Of a stretch of DNA of 64,000 bases, positions 25,452 to 34,339 are shown piece by piece; position 1 is the first letter of the stretch, and the number at the start of each line of letters is the position of its first letter. Source of the DNA: Williamsia serinedens. GTDB lineage: Bacteria; Actinomycetota; Actinomycetes; Mycobacteriales; Mycobacteriaceae. The notes beneath the pieces were generated by a model. That model made no database searches. It saw only the letters and a program-made list of their open reading frames with translations, and was not told where the DNA came from. The position numbers and the translations under genes are program-made. The DNA lies in assembly GCF_024171725.1 (NCBI RefSeq), contig NZ_JAMTCG010000002.1, forward strand, positions 496,001-560,000, written 5' to 3'.

Positions 25452-27659
25452 GTGGCTGTTGTGGATGAACGCGGTCATACGCCCCGTGACGAGCCGCCGT
25501 CGGAGGACTTCGGACGCCAGCCACCCCAGGATCTGCTCGCCGAACAGTCGGTGCTCGGCGGCATGATGCTGTCGAAGGACGCCATCGCCGACGTGCTCGA
25601 GGTGTTGCGGCCCGGCGACTTCTACCGGCCGGCGCACCAGGCCGTCTACGACGCCATCCTGGAGCTGTACGGCAAGGGCGAGCCCGCGGACGCCGTGACG
25701 GTCTCCGCCGAGCTCGAGCGGGCCGGTGAGCTCCGTCGGGTGGGCGGGGCGCCCTACCTCCACACACTGATCTCCACGGTGCCCACAGCGGCCAACGCGG
25801 GCTACTACGCCCAGATCGTCGCCGAGAAGGCCATCCTGCGGCGGCTGGTCGAGGCCGGGACCCGCATCGTCCAGTTCGGGTACGGCGGTGACGACGGCCA
25901 GGACGTCGCCGAGGTCGTCGACCGTGCCCAGGCCGAGGTGTACGAGGTCACCGAGCGCCGGACCGCCGAGGACTATGTCCCGTTGGAGGAGCTGCTCCAG
26001 CCGACGATGGACGAGATCGACTCCATCGCCTCGCGCGGTGGGCTGTCGCTCGGTGTGCCAACGGGATTCGCCGATCTCGACGCCGTCACCAACGGCCTGC
26101 ACCCCGGTCAGATGATCATCGTCGCCGCGCGCCCCGGTGTCGGCAAGGCACTCGCGCTGGACACGCCGCTGCCCACGCCGACCGGGTGGACCACGATGGG
26201 CGAGGTGAAGGTGGGCGACCACCTGATCGACGCCCAGGGACGTCCCACCCGGGTGGTCGCCGCGACCGAGGTCATGACGGAGCGCCCCTGCTACGAGGTC
26301 GAGTTCTCCGACGGATCGGTGCTCGTCGCCGACGAGCAGCACCAGTGGCTCACCGAGACCGAACGGGGCGCCGCGGTCCAGACGACCGGACAGCTGCGGG
26401 GTCAGGTGGGCTCCGTCGGTGTCCGCAACGCCGAGCCGATCGATCTCCCGCGTCGCCGGTTCTGCTACGGCCCGTACACCGTCGCGGCGTTGGCGGGCAT
26501 GGCGTTCGACGACCCGGAGATCGCGATGCGCATCGACGCCGAGGGTCCCGTCGACGTCATGGCCCTCATGTCCGACCTGGGCGGGCGAATCCCCTACGAG
26601 TACTTGCGCGGATCGGTCGCCCAACGACGGGCGCTGCTCGCGGGCCTGCTCGACGCGCGCGGGATCGTCGACGACGACGGCTGGATCACCGTCCCCGCCG
26701 CGACGCAGCACATGACGTCCGTCGTGGCGGATCTGGCGGCGGGACTCGGGTATTCGTACCGACGCGCCGCGACAGGCTGGGTACGGATCGATGCCGACGA
26801 CGATGTGTTCACCGTGCACCACAAGGCGATCCGCCACAAGGAACTGCGACGCGCGTCGGGGGTCCGTCGGATCGTCGCGGTCCGTGCGATCGACAGCGTG
26901 CCGGTGCGGTGCGTCGAGGTCGACAACGCCGACCACCTCTACCTGGCCGGCGAGTCGATGATCCCGACGCACAACTCGACCCTGGCGATGGACTTCCTGC
27001 GCAGCTGCTCGATCGCCAACCAGCTGACGTCGGCGATGTTCTCCCTCGAGATGGGGAAGACCGAGATCGTCATGCGACTGCTCTCGGCGGAGGCGAACAT
27101 CAAGCTCGCCGACATGCGGTCGGGTCGCATGAGCGACGACGACTGGACCCGCCTCGCCCGGCGGATGGGCGAGATCTCCGAGGCGCCGCTGTTCATCGAC
27201 GACTCACCGAACCTGACGATGATGGAGATCCGCGCGAAGGCGCGCCGCCTCAAGCAGCGCCACGATCTCCGCCTCGTCGTCATCGACTACATGCAGCTGA
27301 TGACGTCGGGCAAGAAGGTCGAGTCGCGCCAGCAGGAGGTCTCGGAGTTCTCCCGAAACCTCAAGCTGCTGGCCAAGGAGCTCGAGGTCCCGGTCGTGGC
27401 GATCAGCCAGCTGAACCGTGGTCCCGAGCAGCGCACCGACAAGAAGCCGCAGGTGTCCGACCTCCGTGAGTCGGGATCGCTGGAGCAGGACGCCGACATG
27501 GTCATCCTGTTGCACCGCCCCGACTCCATCGAGCGCGACGACCCCCGCGCCGGCGAGGCCGACATCATCCTCGGCAAGCACCGCAACGGCCCGACGGCCA
27601 CCATCACCGTCGCCCACCAGCTCCACATGTCCCGCTTCCGGAACATGGCCAAGGGCTGA
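25452..27659 (+). CDS. dnaB: Replicative DNA helicase DnaB with in-frame intein (735 aa precursor)
   Basis: The N-extein holds the primase-binding domain (PPQDLLAEQSVLGGMMLSKDAIADVL, YRPAHQAVYDAILEL) and runs to ARPGVGK, the Walker A lysine at residue 232. A 276-residue intein follows. The C-extein resumes with STLAMDFLRSCSIANQ and carries MFSLEMGKTEIVMRLLS, RLVVIDYMQLMTSG (Walker B), VVAISQLNRGPEQRTDKKP and SGSLEQDADMVILLHR. The spliced product would be 459 residues, normal for DnaB. Start GTG 25452 has GGGAGG 7 nt upstream and gives the family MAVVDE N-terminus. The helicase cannot bind ATP properly until the intein splices. Confidence 0.96.
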   Translation: MAVVDERGHTPRDEPPSEDFGRQPPQDLLAEQSVLGGMMLSKDAIADVLEVLRPGDFYRPAHQAVYDAILELYGKGEPADAVTVSAELERAGELRRVGGAPYLHTLISTVPTAANAGYYAQIVAEKAILRRLVEAGTRIVQFGYGGDDGQDVAEVVDRAQAEVYEVTERRTAEDYVPLEELLQPTMDEIDSIASRGGLSLGVPTGFADLDAVTNGLHPGQMIIVAARPGVGKALALDTPLPTPTGWTTMGEVKVGDHLIDAQGRPTRVVAATEVMTERPCYEVEFSDGSVLVADEQHQWLTETERGAAVQTTGQLRGQVGSVGVRNAEPIDLPRRRFCYGPYTVAALAGMAFDDPEIAMRIDAEGPVDVMALMSDLGGRIPYEYLRGSVAQRRALLAGLLDARGIVDDDGWITVPAATQHMTSVVADLAAGLGYSYRRAATGWVRIDADDDVFTVHHKAIRHKELRRASGVRRIVAVRAIDSVPVRCVEVDNADHLYLAGESMIPTHNSTLAMDFLRSCSIANQLTSAMFSLEMGKTEIVMRLLSAEANIKLADMRSGRMSDDDWTRLARRMGEISEAPLFIDDSPNLTMMEIRAKARRLKQRHDLRLVVIDYMQLMTSGKKVESRQQEVSEFSRNLKLLAKELEVPVVAISQLNRGPEQRTDKKPQVSDLRESGSLEQDADMVILLHRPDSIERDDPRAGEADIILGKHRNGPTATITVAHQLHMSRFRNMAKG
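26148..26975 (+). mobile_element. Class 3 intein in DnaB Walker A motif (276 aa)
   Basis: Inserted between GVGK and STLAMDF. Residue 1 is Ala (ALALDTPLPTPTGWTTMGEV) in place of the Cys/Ser nucleophile. Block B reads ADEQHQWLT with Trp67, block F VPVRCVEVDNADHLYLAG with Cys255, and block G MIPTHN with Thr274. This is the W-C-T triplet that defines class 3 inteins, with Ser as +1 extein residue. The middle (about 105-205) is a shrunken LAGLIDADG remnant: LLAGLLDARG aligns with the second motif but lacks its usual acidic residue, and the first motif is eroded (YTVAALAGMAF). Homing activity is therefore probably lost. Confidence 0.9.
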
Positions 27660-27662
27660 CGG

Positions 27663-29057
27663 TCAGCGATCCAGCTCGGACAGCTTCCGTCGCGGGATCG
27701 GCCTGCCGGAGAACACCTTCGCGGAGATCGAGGCCAGGCGGACCACGCCGAGGTAGGTCGACGGGTTGAGCAGCGTGGGCCAGGCTGTGCGGCGTCGGCG
27801 CTCGTCGACAGGGCGCCCGTCCATGCGGTCACGCAGCCATCGAAGCGCGGTCGGCGCCGACATCGGGTGCATCAGCATGTGTTCGCTGAAGCGGTCGCGG
27901 TGGTAAGTCACGTCGGTGCCCGCGGCCGCATACGTGCGGGCGAGGGCGTCGATGTCGTCGACGGCGACGATGCGGTCGTTGCAGGCCTGCACCAGCAGGA
28001 CCGGGACGGTCGGGGGCGACTGACCGAGCCGGAGTGAGTCGAACACGCGGCGCACCTCGGGAAGGGCGAGAACCTCGTCCAACGGGGTGTCGAGGAACGC
28101 GTCCATGTCGGTGAACATGAAGCGGACGACCGCCTCGACGGTCGTCATCGACTGCAGGCGCGCCAACTTGACCCGACCGCTCTCGGTCGCGTGCGCGTCG
28201 ATGATGCGGTCGAGCTCGGGGTAGACATGCCGCAGCGCACTGACCACCAAGGCCGGCAGACCGGACCAGAAGGTGCCGTTGAGCCGGGTGTAGGTGTTGC
28301 CGAGATCGCCGACGGGTGAACCGAGTACGGCGCCGACGAGGTTCAGCTCCGGGGCGTGCGCGTCGTACATCTCCGCCGCCCAGGCGGTGGCGAGTCCACC
28401 GCCGGAGTAGCCCCACAGTCCCACCGGGGCGTCGGGTCGGAGACCGAGCGGCGCGAACGAGAGAGCCGCCCGGATCCCGTCGAGGGCGACGTATCCGGGC
28501 TCGAACGGAAGGCCCCACAGTCCCTTCGGGCCCTCATGGTCCGGGACGGACACCGCCCATCCCTCGGCGAGGAGCGCCGAGATGAGGAGGAACTCGAGCT
28601 GGGGCAGAGCACCGATGGCCTTCGCGCCGCGGCGCAACGCGTACGACGGGAAGCAGCGACCGGTCACGGCGTCGATCGCGCACTGGTACGACACGATCGG
28701 GGTGGGCCGGTCGTCGTCGGGATGATCGGGGACCAGCACCGTGGTCACCGCGACCATCGGATCCCCACGCAGATCCGTCGTGCGGTAGTTCAACTGCACC
28801 GCCCTGACCGGCTGGGGCACCAGGCCGAGGAACGCAAGCTGCACATCACGCGAGCGCAGGACCGTGCCGGGCGCCAGATCCTCGAACCCGTCGGTCGACG
28901 AGTAGAAGTCGTCGTCGCGCGGGAGTCGCGGGCGTCGGCCTGCGTGGGTCTCGTGCCGCGCCGCGAACGGGCGTTCCGGTGACGCGGGTGCGGCGGAGTC
29001 GTGTGGGCTGATGGGAGGGTCCTCTGTCGGATCTGACACGTCTGCGTGTCCGAGCAC
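27663..29057 (-). CDS. LIP-family lipase/esterase (464 aa)
   Basis: Secretory-lipase fold with the elbow [34 protein letters not shown], a candidate Asp in [15 protein letters not shown] and His in [32 protein letters not shown] near the N-terminus is typical of mycobacterial lipases. Unlike the gene at 9673 it shows no signal peptide, so it may be cytoplasmic or exported in a non-classical way. GTG 29057 is used; GTG 29039 is an equally plausible start. It is convergent with dnaB, 3 bp apart. Confidence 0.83.
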   Translation of the reverse strand: MLGHADVSDPTEDPPISPHDSAAPASPERPFAARHETHAGRRPRLPRDDDFYSSTDGFEDLAPGTVLRSRDVQLAFLGLVPQPVRAVQLNYRTTDLRGDPMVAVTTVLVPDHPDDDRPTPIVSYQCAIDAVTGRCFPSYALRRGAKAIGALPQLEFLLISALLAEGWAVSVPDHEGPKGLWGLPFEPGYVALDGIRAALSFAPLGLRPDAPVGLWGYSGGGLATAWAAEMYDAHAPELNLVGAVLGSPVGDLGNTYTRLNGTFWSGLPALVVSALRHVYPELDRIIDAHATESGRVKLARLQSMTTVEAVVRFMFTDMDAFLDTPLDEVLALPEVRRVFDSLRLGQSPPTVPVLLVQACNDRIVAVDDIDALARTYAAAGTDVTYHRDRFSEHMLMHPMSAPTALRWLRDRMDGRPVDERRRRTAWPTLLNPSTYLGVVRLASISAKVFSGRPIPRRKLSELDR

Positions 29058-29099
29058 CCCGACGCTACCGGAGGGCAGCGCCGGGGTCGGTCCGCGGGA

Positions 29100-29465
29100 T
29101 CAGGCGGCGGCGAGGACGATCACCGTCACGACGGCGAGGACGAGGGCGACGATCGACGGCACCGAACCACCGCGCGTCTCGGGGTCGGAGAAGTCGCCGT
29201 GGCGGACGTGGAAGATCACCGCGCCCGCGAACACGATCGCCAGCCCGATACCCGCGGCGATCCCCAGCGGATGCCACGCGATGCCGATCAGCAGGCCGAT
29301 CGCGCCGGCGACCTCGGCGGCACCGATGAAGCGGACGAGGTTCGCGCTGAGACCACGGCCGGTGAGCATCTCCGTCGCGGGTCCCTTCAGCCCTGCCTTG
29401 GGTACACCGGCGAAGGCGGAGAACAGCGCCAACACGATGGCGAGGACGACGGCTGCGATGGTCAT
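29100..29465 (-). CDS. DoxX-like four-helix membrane protein (121 aa)
   Basis: Small DoxX-family-type membrane protein: four hydrophobic helices, FSAFAGVPKAGLKGP, LVRFIGAAEVAGAIGLLIGI and VFAGAVIFHVRHGD. These proteins are often linked to redox or electrophile stress. ATG 29465 follows AAAGGTG; GTG 29474 would add three residues. It is divergent from a MarR regulator, and two operator boxes lie in front of it, so repression by MarR is likely. Confidence 0.82.
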   Translation of the reverse strand: MTIAAVVLAIVLALFSAFAGVPKAGLKGPATEMLTGRGLSANLVRFIGAAEVAGAIGLLIGIAWHPLGIAAGIGLAIVFAGAVIFHVRHGDFSDPETRGGSVPSIVALVLAVVTVIVLAAA

Positions 29466-29487
29466 GGAAGACACCTTTCGACGAGTG

Positions 29488-29501
29488 CTTGCGCACGCAA
29501 G
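29488..29501. promoter_or_regulatory. MarR operator box 1
   Basis: CTTGCG-CA-CGCAAG is a 14-bp inverted repeat with 6-bp arms, between the divergent DoxX and MarR genes. It sits inside a 17-mer GTGCTTGC(G/T)CACGCAAG that recurs 36 bp away. Confidence 0.65.
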
Positions 29502-29523
29502 GACCTCAGCATGACATCTGGTG

Positions 29524-29537
29524 CTTGCTCACGCAAG
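29524..29537. promoter_or_regulatory. MarR operator box 2
   Basis: CTTGC-TCAC-GCAAG repeats box 1 with one changed base. Centre-to-centre spacing is 36 bp, so the boxes are not exactly on the same helical face (about 3.4 turns). It lies about 34 bp before the MarR ATG. Confidence 0.65.
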
Positions 29538-29570
29538 TATCGTGGGAGCGGGGATCGAGAGGAGCGCGCG

Positions 29571-30035
29571 ATGGGAAGAACGGGAGCAGACGGTGCGCGT
29601 CCGCTGGACGGCCGGGAGATCCGTGTGTGGAAGTCGTTCGCGCGCAGCCTGATCGTCGTCCCGCGGACGCTCGAGGCGGATCTGCTGGAGCACTCGTCCA
29701 TGACCCTGGGCGAGTACCAGGTGATGGTGATGCTGTCGGAGGCACCCGACCACAGCTCCCGGATGAGTGAGCTGGCCAGTGATGTCGGCCTGTCGGCGAG
29801 CCGCATGACCCGGCTCATCGACGGGCTGCGTCGGCGCGGGTGGGTGGAGAAGAGGCGTGACGGTTGTGACCGTCGCGGCGCGATCGCGGTCTTGCGGCCC
29901 GACGGCCTCGCGGCGCTGGAGGAGGCCTATCCCGCCCACCTCGCCGCGGTCAGGCGGCACGTCATGGACCACCTCGGGAGCATGGATCTCGAGACCCTGG
30001 CCATCGCGCTGGAGGCCATGTCGGACGCGCGGTGA
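29571..30035 (+). CDS. MarR-family transcriptional regulator (154 aa)
   Basis: Winged-helix MarR: LGEYQVMVMLSEAPDHSSRMSELASDVGLSASRMTRLIDGLRRRGWVEKRRDGCDRRGAIAVL shows the recognition helix and wing (DxRxx replaced by DGCDRRG, with a cysteine). A cysteine in the wing could be redox-sensitive. ATG 29571 follows GAGAGGAG. It probably binds the two boxes upstream, repressing itself and the DoxX-like gene. Confidence 0.88.
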   Translation: MGRTGADGARPLDGREIRVWKSFARSLIVVPRTLEADLLEHSSMTLGEYQVMVMLSEAPDHSSRMSELASDVGLSASRMTRLIDGLRRRGWVEKRRDGCDRRGAIAVLRPDGLAALEEAYPAHLAAVRRHVMDHLGSMDLETLAIALEAMSDAR

Positions 30036-30045
30036 CTTGCACTGT

Positions 30046-30071
30046 TGAGACGGATCTATATATTCGTCTCA
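30046..30071. promoter_or_regulatory. TetR-type operator over the MpaB promoter
   Basis: TGAGACGGA (30046-30054) and TTCGTCTCA (30063-30071) are 9-bp inverted arms with one mismatch around an AT-rich 8-bp centre. TATATT (30059-30064) inside it looks like a -10 box, so a bound repressor would block polymerase. It precedes the MpaB gene, whose downstream partner is a TetR regulator. Confidence 0.6.
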
Positions 30072-30101
30072 TCAGCGTGACGCGAACGGCAGGAGACGAC
30101 G

Positions 30102-31025
30102 ATGAGCATCGGGTTCGACGAGGGGATCCGTCAGGCCGAGCCGATGCCGGTCGACGACGCGGGGGCCGAGGCCGCGCCCAATCCGCTCGGGCCGTCGTCG
30201 CTGATCTGGAAGTTCTACGGCGATCGGCGTGCGGTCCTCAGCTTCCAGCGCGTCGCCGGCACCGAGAACTGCATCGAGCAGCTCGCGAAGGGGGTGGAGG
30301 ACCACTCGGTCATCTTCAGCGACTTCGCGGGACGGGCGCGACGGACCGTGCCACCCATCATGAAGACGATCTACCGCGAGAATCCCGCCGTGTGGGGACG
30401 GAAGGTCCGCGACTTCCACCGGTCGATCAAGGGGACGGTCGACAGCGACGGCTCGCGCTACCACGCACTGAACCCGGAGTTGTTCTACTGGGCCCACGCG
30501 ACATTCGTCGACCAGGTGCTGTTCACCACCGACACCTTCATCCGCCGGCTGTCCGAGGACGAGAAGGCGCAGATCTTCGAGGAGAGCAAGGCCTGGTACG
30601 CGCTGTACGGCGTCAGCGACCGGACACAACCCCAGACCTACGACGAGTTCCGCGCCTACTGGGACTCCATGCTCGACCGGTTCGTCGCGACCAGGACGAT
30701 CACCTACGCGACCGGGTATCTCCGCAAAGGCGTGCCTCGGCCGAAGCAGGTGCCGGCGTGGGTGTGGCGGGTTCTCGGTCCGGTGGTCGACGCAGGGCTG
30801 CACGTCGTGGTTGTCGGAACGCTGCCGCAGCAGATGCGTGACGTGTGTGCGCTCGCGTGGACCGAGAAGGACGAACGTCGGTTCCAGCGTTTTGCGGCCA
30901 CGATGCGTGCGCTGAACCCGGTCATCACCCGGCTGCCGATGCGGACCCTCTACGTGCCATGGGCCGTCGACGCGTGGTCACGTGTCGGCATCGACCCACG
31001 GCGGATCGCGAACCGTCCCGCGTAG
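30102..31025 (+). CDS. MpaB/Lcp-like (DUF2236) oxygenase family protein (307 aa)
   Basis: DUF2236 family, which includes latex-clearing protein and MpaB-type b-haem enzymes. Visible blocks: LIWKFYGDRRAVLSFQRV, ENPAVWGRKVRDFHRSIKG, HALNPELFYWAHATFVDQVLF and a C-terminal LPQQMRDVCALAWTEKDERRF. AGGAGACGACG precedes the ATG. The reaction is unknown in most members; oxygenase activity is a family inference. It forms an operon with the TetR gene 9 nt downstream. Confidence 0.85.
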   Translation: MSIGFDEGIRQAEPMPVDDAGAEAAPNPLGPSSLIWKFYGDRRAVLSFQRVAGTENCIEQLAKGVEDHSVIFSDFAGRARRTVPPIMKTIYRENPAVWGRKVRDFHRSIKGTVDSDGSRYHALNPELFYWAHATFVDQVLFTTDTFIRRLSEDEKAQIFEESKAWYALYGVSDRTQPQTYDEFRAYWDSMLDRFVATRTITYATGYLRKGVPRPKQVPAWVWRVLGPVVDAGLHVVVVGTLPQQMRDVCALAWTEKDERRFQRFAATMRALNPVITRLPMRTLYVPWAVDAWSRVGIDPRRIANRPA

Positions 31026-31034
31026 TCTGCGCGC

Positions 31035-31649
31035 ATGGCCCCCAGCGCCCGCCGCGCCGCACTGCGGACATCGGCGTCCCCCGCCGAGCAGGAGGCCGAG
31101 ATCGTCGCCGCGGCCGAGGCCGAGTTCACCGCGGTGGGTGTCCGCAGGGCGAGCCTCGACGAGATCGCCCGCGTCGCGCGCGTCAGCCGCAGCACCCTCT
31201 ACCGGCGCTTCCCCGGCAAGGAAGACCTGCTCGTCGCCGTGGTGCGTCGGATGTCGTTGCAGCTCACCAGAGATCTGCACGAGGCGACGCGGGGTCTCGG
31301 TCCCCGCGAGGCCGTCGTCGAGGCATTCGTGCTCGCGACGCGGGAGGTCCGCGGCAGCACACTCGCCAAACGGCTGCTCGTCGACGAGCCCGAGATGCTC
31401 GAACTCGTCGTCGGCAGTGCGGATCCCGATCCCGGGCCCTCGCTCATCGACACCGTCGGCACACTGATCGCGGGCACCCTCCGTCGCGCGGGGGCGACGA
31501 TGCCCGACGACGATCTACGGGTGGCCGCCGATCTGGTCTTCCGTGTCCTGGTCTCGGTCTCCCGACGTGCCTCGGCAGCGGTCGACATCGACGACGAACC
31601 GGCGATCCGCGCGATGGCCACGACCTTCCTCGCGCCGATGGTGCACTGA
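31035..31649 (+). CDS. TetR/AcrR-family transcriptional regulator (204 aa)
   Basis: TetR HTH: EAEIVAAAEAEFTAVGVRRASLDEIARVARVSRSTLYRRFPGKEDLL, with STLYRRF as recognition helix. The helical C-terminus covers about 80-200. ATG 31035 lies 9 nt after the MpaB gene, so both respond to the promoter at 30046-30071, where an inverted repeat of TetR size overlaps the -10. Autoregulation is inferred. Confidence 0.88.
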   Translation: MAPSARRAALRTSASPAEQEAEIVAAAEAEFTAVGVRRASLDEIARVARVSRSTLYRRFPGKEDLLVAVVRRMSLQLTRDLHEATRGLGPREAVVEAFVLATREVRGSTLAKRLLVDEPEMLELVVGSADPDPGPSLIDTVGTLIAGTLRRAGATMPDDDLRVAADLVFRVLVSVSRRASAAVDIDDEPAIRAMATTFLAPMVH

Positions 31650-31716
31650 CGTCGGAACACACTCCCGCGCCGATGCGTTGGTGCATCCGTCCAGTCCAGA
31701 GGCGAGGGGGAGTGCG

Positions 31717-32667
31717 ATGCGCGCGATCGGTTTCACCGATTTCGGCGGACCGGAGGTCCTGACCGTTCTCGACGTCCCGGAGCCCCGTGCCGAGGACGGC
31801 GACGTGAGGATCCGCGTCCAAGCGGCGGCGGTCAACCCGTCCGATCTGGTGACGCGGTCCGGCGGGGGCCGCGAGCGATGGACCGATGTGCGACCGCCCT
31901 ACATCCCCGGCTGGGAGGCCGCGGGGGTCGTCGAGGAGGTGGGCCCGGACAGCGAGTTCACCGTCGGCGACGAGGTCTTCGCCATCACGCTCCCTGTCCT
32001 CGACGGTGGCGGTGCCTACCAGGACTCGATCGTCGTGCCGACTGCATCCGTGGTTCCGCGGCCCGCCGGCGTCGATGTGTTCGCGGCCTCGACCATCGCG
32101 ATGAACGGGATGACGGCGCTGGTCGCTCTCACGCTCGCGGATCTCGACGACGGTGACACGCTGGCGGTCACCGGGTCGGCAGGAGCGTTGGGCGGGTATG
32201 TGATCCAGATCGCGGCGCACCGGGGCATCCGGGTGATCGCCGATGCGAAGGAGTCCGACGAGGAGCTCGTCCGTGGTCTCGGCGCAGCCGAGGTCGTGCG
32301 TCGCGGGGACGACGTCGCCGAGCGGTTCCGCGAGCTGGCCCCGAACGGTGTCGACGCCCTCATGGACGGCGCCGTCCAGGGCGACCTGGTGGTCCCCGCG
32401 CTTGCCGACGGAGGCCGGTACCTGGCTGTGCGGTGGGCGGGGATCGGCGGCGAGACAGAGGAATCCGACCGCATCGTGCGCCACGACGTGCGCGTCGCCG
32501 ACCACGTCCGCGACGCCGGCGGACTCAGGGAGCTCGCGTCACTGGTCGACGAGGGCGTCCTCACGCCCCGCGTCGCCGATGTCCTGCCCGCGGAACAGGC
32601 CGAACAGGCCCACCGGCGTCTGGAGGCGGGCGGTCTGCGCGGTCGCCTGGTTCTCGACTTCCGCTGA
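31717..32667 (+). CDS. Zinc-free MDR/quinone oxidoreductase-like protein (316 aa)
   Basis: Medium-chain dehydrogenase/reductase of the quinone oxidoreductase type: MRAIGFTDFGGPEVL, VQAAAVNPSDLVTRSG, GWEAAGVVEEVG and the cofactor motif LAVTGSAGALGGYVIQIAA, ending GGLRGRLVLDF. No structural or catalytic zinc cysteines are present. It likely uses NADPH; the substrate is unknown. GAGGGGGA precedes ATG 31717. It lies 67 bp after the TetR gene with no sign of coupling. Confidence 0.88.
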   Translation: MRAIGFTDFGGPEVLTVLDVPEPRAEDGDVRIRVQAAAVNPSDLVTRSGGGRERWTDVRPPYIPGWEAAGVVEEVGPDSEFTVGDEVFAITLPVLDGGGAYQDSIVVPTASVVPRPAGVDVFAASTIAMNGMTALVALTLADLDDGDTLAVTGSAGALGGYVIQIAAHRGIRVIADAKESDEELVRGLGAAEVVRRGDDVAERFRELAPNGVDALMDGAVQGDLVVPALADGGRYLAVRWAGIGGETEESDRIVRHDVRVADHVRDAGGLRELASLVDEGVLTPRVADVLPAEQAEQAHRRLEAGGLRGRLVLDFR

Positions 32668-32734
32668 GGTCACGAGGTGTGCCGGTTGTCCACAGGCAGA
32701 ACCGCGGCCTCTGGTCGTTGTCGATGGTCGAATG

Positions 32735-32740
32735 TATGTT
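32735..32740 (+). promoter_or_regulatory. Putative -10 box (TATGTT) of the HNH gene
   Basis: TATGTT fits TANNNT and ends 6 nt before ATG 32747; no ribosome site lies between, so the mRNA may be leaderless. Confidence 0.4.
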
Positions 32741-32746
32741 CGATGC

Positions 32747-34339
32747 ATGACCACGACGTTGGGCTCCTTCGACACCTCGGGTGTTGTGGCGTCGCTCGCC
32801 GGCGACGAGAAGCATTCGGCGACTGAGCTCGTGGAGATCCTGGCGCACTGTCGGTCGATTATCGCCTCCGCGGATTACCGGATGCTGTGCGCTGCCAGCC
32901 TGATCCACGATGAGCGGTGTGAGGACTTCCTGGTCGAGGTCGGCGAACACGACTCGGGGCAGCGCGAGTCAGCGGACGAGATCATGGCTGCGGGGATGGA
33001 TCACCTCGCCGGACGCGATCCGCGTGCCGAATTCGGGCCTGACGGGTTGGAACGGGCGACCGCCGAGGTCGGTGCCGTCCTCGACGTCCCGGCGGCCAAA
33101 GCGAGGGAGATCATCACCGCCGGTGACACCGCCCGGTACCGGCTGGTGTTCACCGGACAAGCCCTGGCCGTCGGCCGGATCGACCTGGCCGGGTTCCTGC
33201 TCATCTGCGCCCGCACAAAACTCGTGACCGATCCCGACCTCGCGAAGATTCTCGACACCCACATCGCCCAAGCCCTGTTCGAGCGGCCACCGCTGTCGCG
33301 AGCCCGGCTAGTGGCGATGGTCGACACGACCGTGGCGATGGTCGATCCCGACGCCTTGCTGCGTCGTAAAGAGCGTGCCGCAACCGACCGCGACGTCACC
33401 ATCCGCCCCGACCGGTTTCAGCCCGGCGCCTCCCGGGTCTCGGCGTCTCTGCCGATGACCGACGCCGCCGCCATCGACGCCCGACTCACCGCCATGGCCG
33501 ACTCGGTCCATTCCGGTGACCCGCGCACCCGCGCCCACCGTCGCGCCGATGCCCTCATCGCTCTCGCCGCCGGGCTCGATTACCTCACCTGCGGCTGCGA
33601 CACCTGCACCCAGGCTGTCGACACCGAGCCCGACGTCGAGATCGACGCGGCGGTCGACCCTGCGCCCGCCGTCGAGCAGCCTGCACCGCAGCCGATCGCA
33701 CCACCGGTCGGACCGGCGCGGCCGGTGTTCCACATCGTGGTGAACCTGTCGACGCTGCTCGGCCTCGACGACGCTCCCGGTTACCTCGACGGGCGCGGGA
33801 TCATCGACGCCGACACCATGCGCGCGCTGTTCGCCGACGCCCAGCGCGAATTCCTGCGCCGCGACGACCACGCCCGCGCAGCTGCGGCAGCATCGACCTA
33901 CGCCCCGTCGAAGAAACTCGAGGCGCTGGTCCGGGCGGGTGAACTGTGCTGCACCTTCCCCGGCTGCTCCGCACCCGCCTGGTCGGTCGACCTCGACCAC
34001 ACCGACCCCTTCGACCACCGCGACCCACACGCCGGCGGTCAGACGCGTCGCGAGAACCTGAAGCCGCTGTGCCGGTTCCACCACCGCATCAAGACCTTCG
34101 ACACACGATGGCGCGACTACCAGTCACCCCTGGGTGAGGCGTTCTTCGAATCCCCCACCGGGCACATGTTCCTCGGCAACGCCTACACCGCCCTGGACAT
34201 CTTCCCCGCCCTCGGACCACGACCGAAGCCCGACAACCACCCCGCGCGTGCAACACTCGCCGACAAACGAAGCCAGGCGCGCGCCGCGCACATCCGCACC
34301 ATCGACCGCTACGAGGATGCCGACCCGCCGCCATTCTGA
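32747..34339 (+). CDS. DUF222/13E12-type HNH endonuclease-like protein (530 aa)
   Basis: N-terminal DUF222 helical region (about 1-300; [30 protein letters not shown]) and a C-terminal HNH domain: [18 protein letters not shown], then [14 protein letters not shown] with the paired cysteines and H-H of the zinc/metal site. An acidic, proline-rich linker spans about 300-330. Such 13E12-repeat genes are multicopy in actinobacteria and may be selfish nuclease genes; the native role is unclear. The 3' end overlaps the convergent xanthine dehydrogenase gene by 31 bp. Confidence 0.87.
   Translation: MTTTLGSFDTSGVVASLAGDEKHSATELVEILAHCRSIIASADYRMLCAASLIHDERCEDFLVEVGEHDSGQRESADEIMAAGMDHLAGRDPRAEFGPDGLERATAEVGAVLDVPAAKAREIITAGDTARYRLVFTGQALAVGRIDLAGFLLICARTKLVTDPDLAKILDTHIAQALFERPPLSRARLVAMVDTTVAMVDPDALLRRKERAATDRDVTIRPDRFQPGASRVSASLPMTDAAAIDARLTAMADSVHSGDPRTRAHRRADALIALAAGLDYLTCGCDTCTQAVDTEPDVEIDAAVDPAPAVEQPAPQPIAPPVGPARPVFHIVVNLSTLLGLDDAPGYLDGRGIIDADTMRALFADAQREFLRRDDHARAAAAASTYAPSKKLEALVRAGELCCTFPGCSAPAWSVDLDHTDPFDHRDPHAGGQTRRENLKPLCRFHHRIKTFDTRWRDYQSPLGEAFFESPTGHMFLGNAYTALDIFPALGPRPKPDNHPARATLADKRSQARAAHIRTIDRYEDADPPPF

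Noticed and set aside
26148-26975. Active LAGLIDADG homing endonuclease in the intein
   Set aside because: Only one degraded motif visible and the intein is shorter than endonuclease-bearing relatives.
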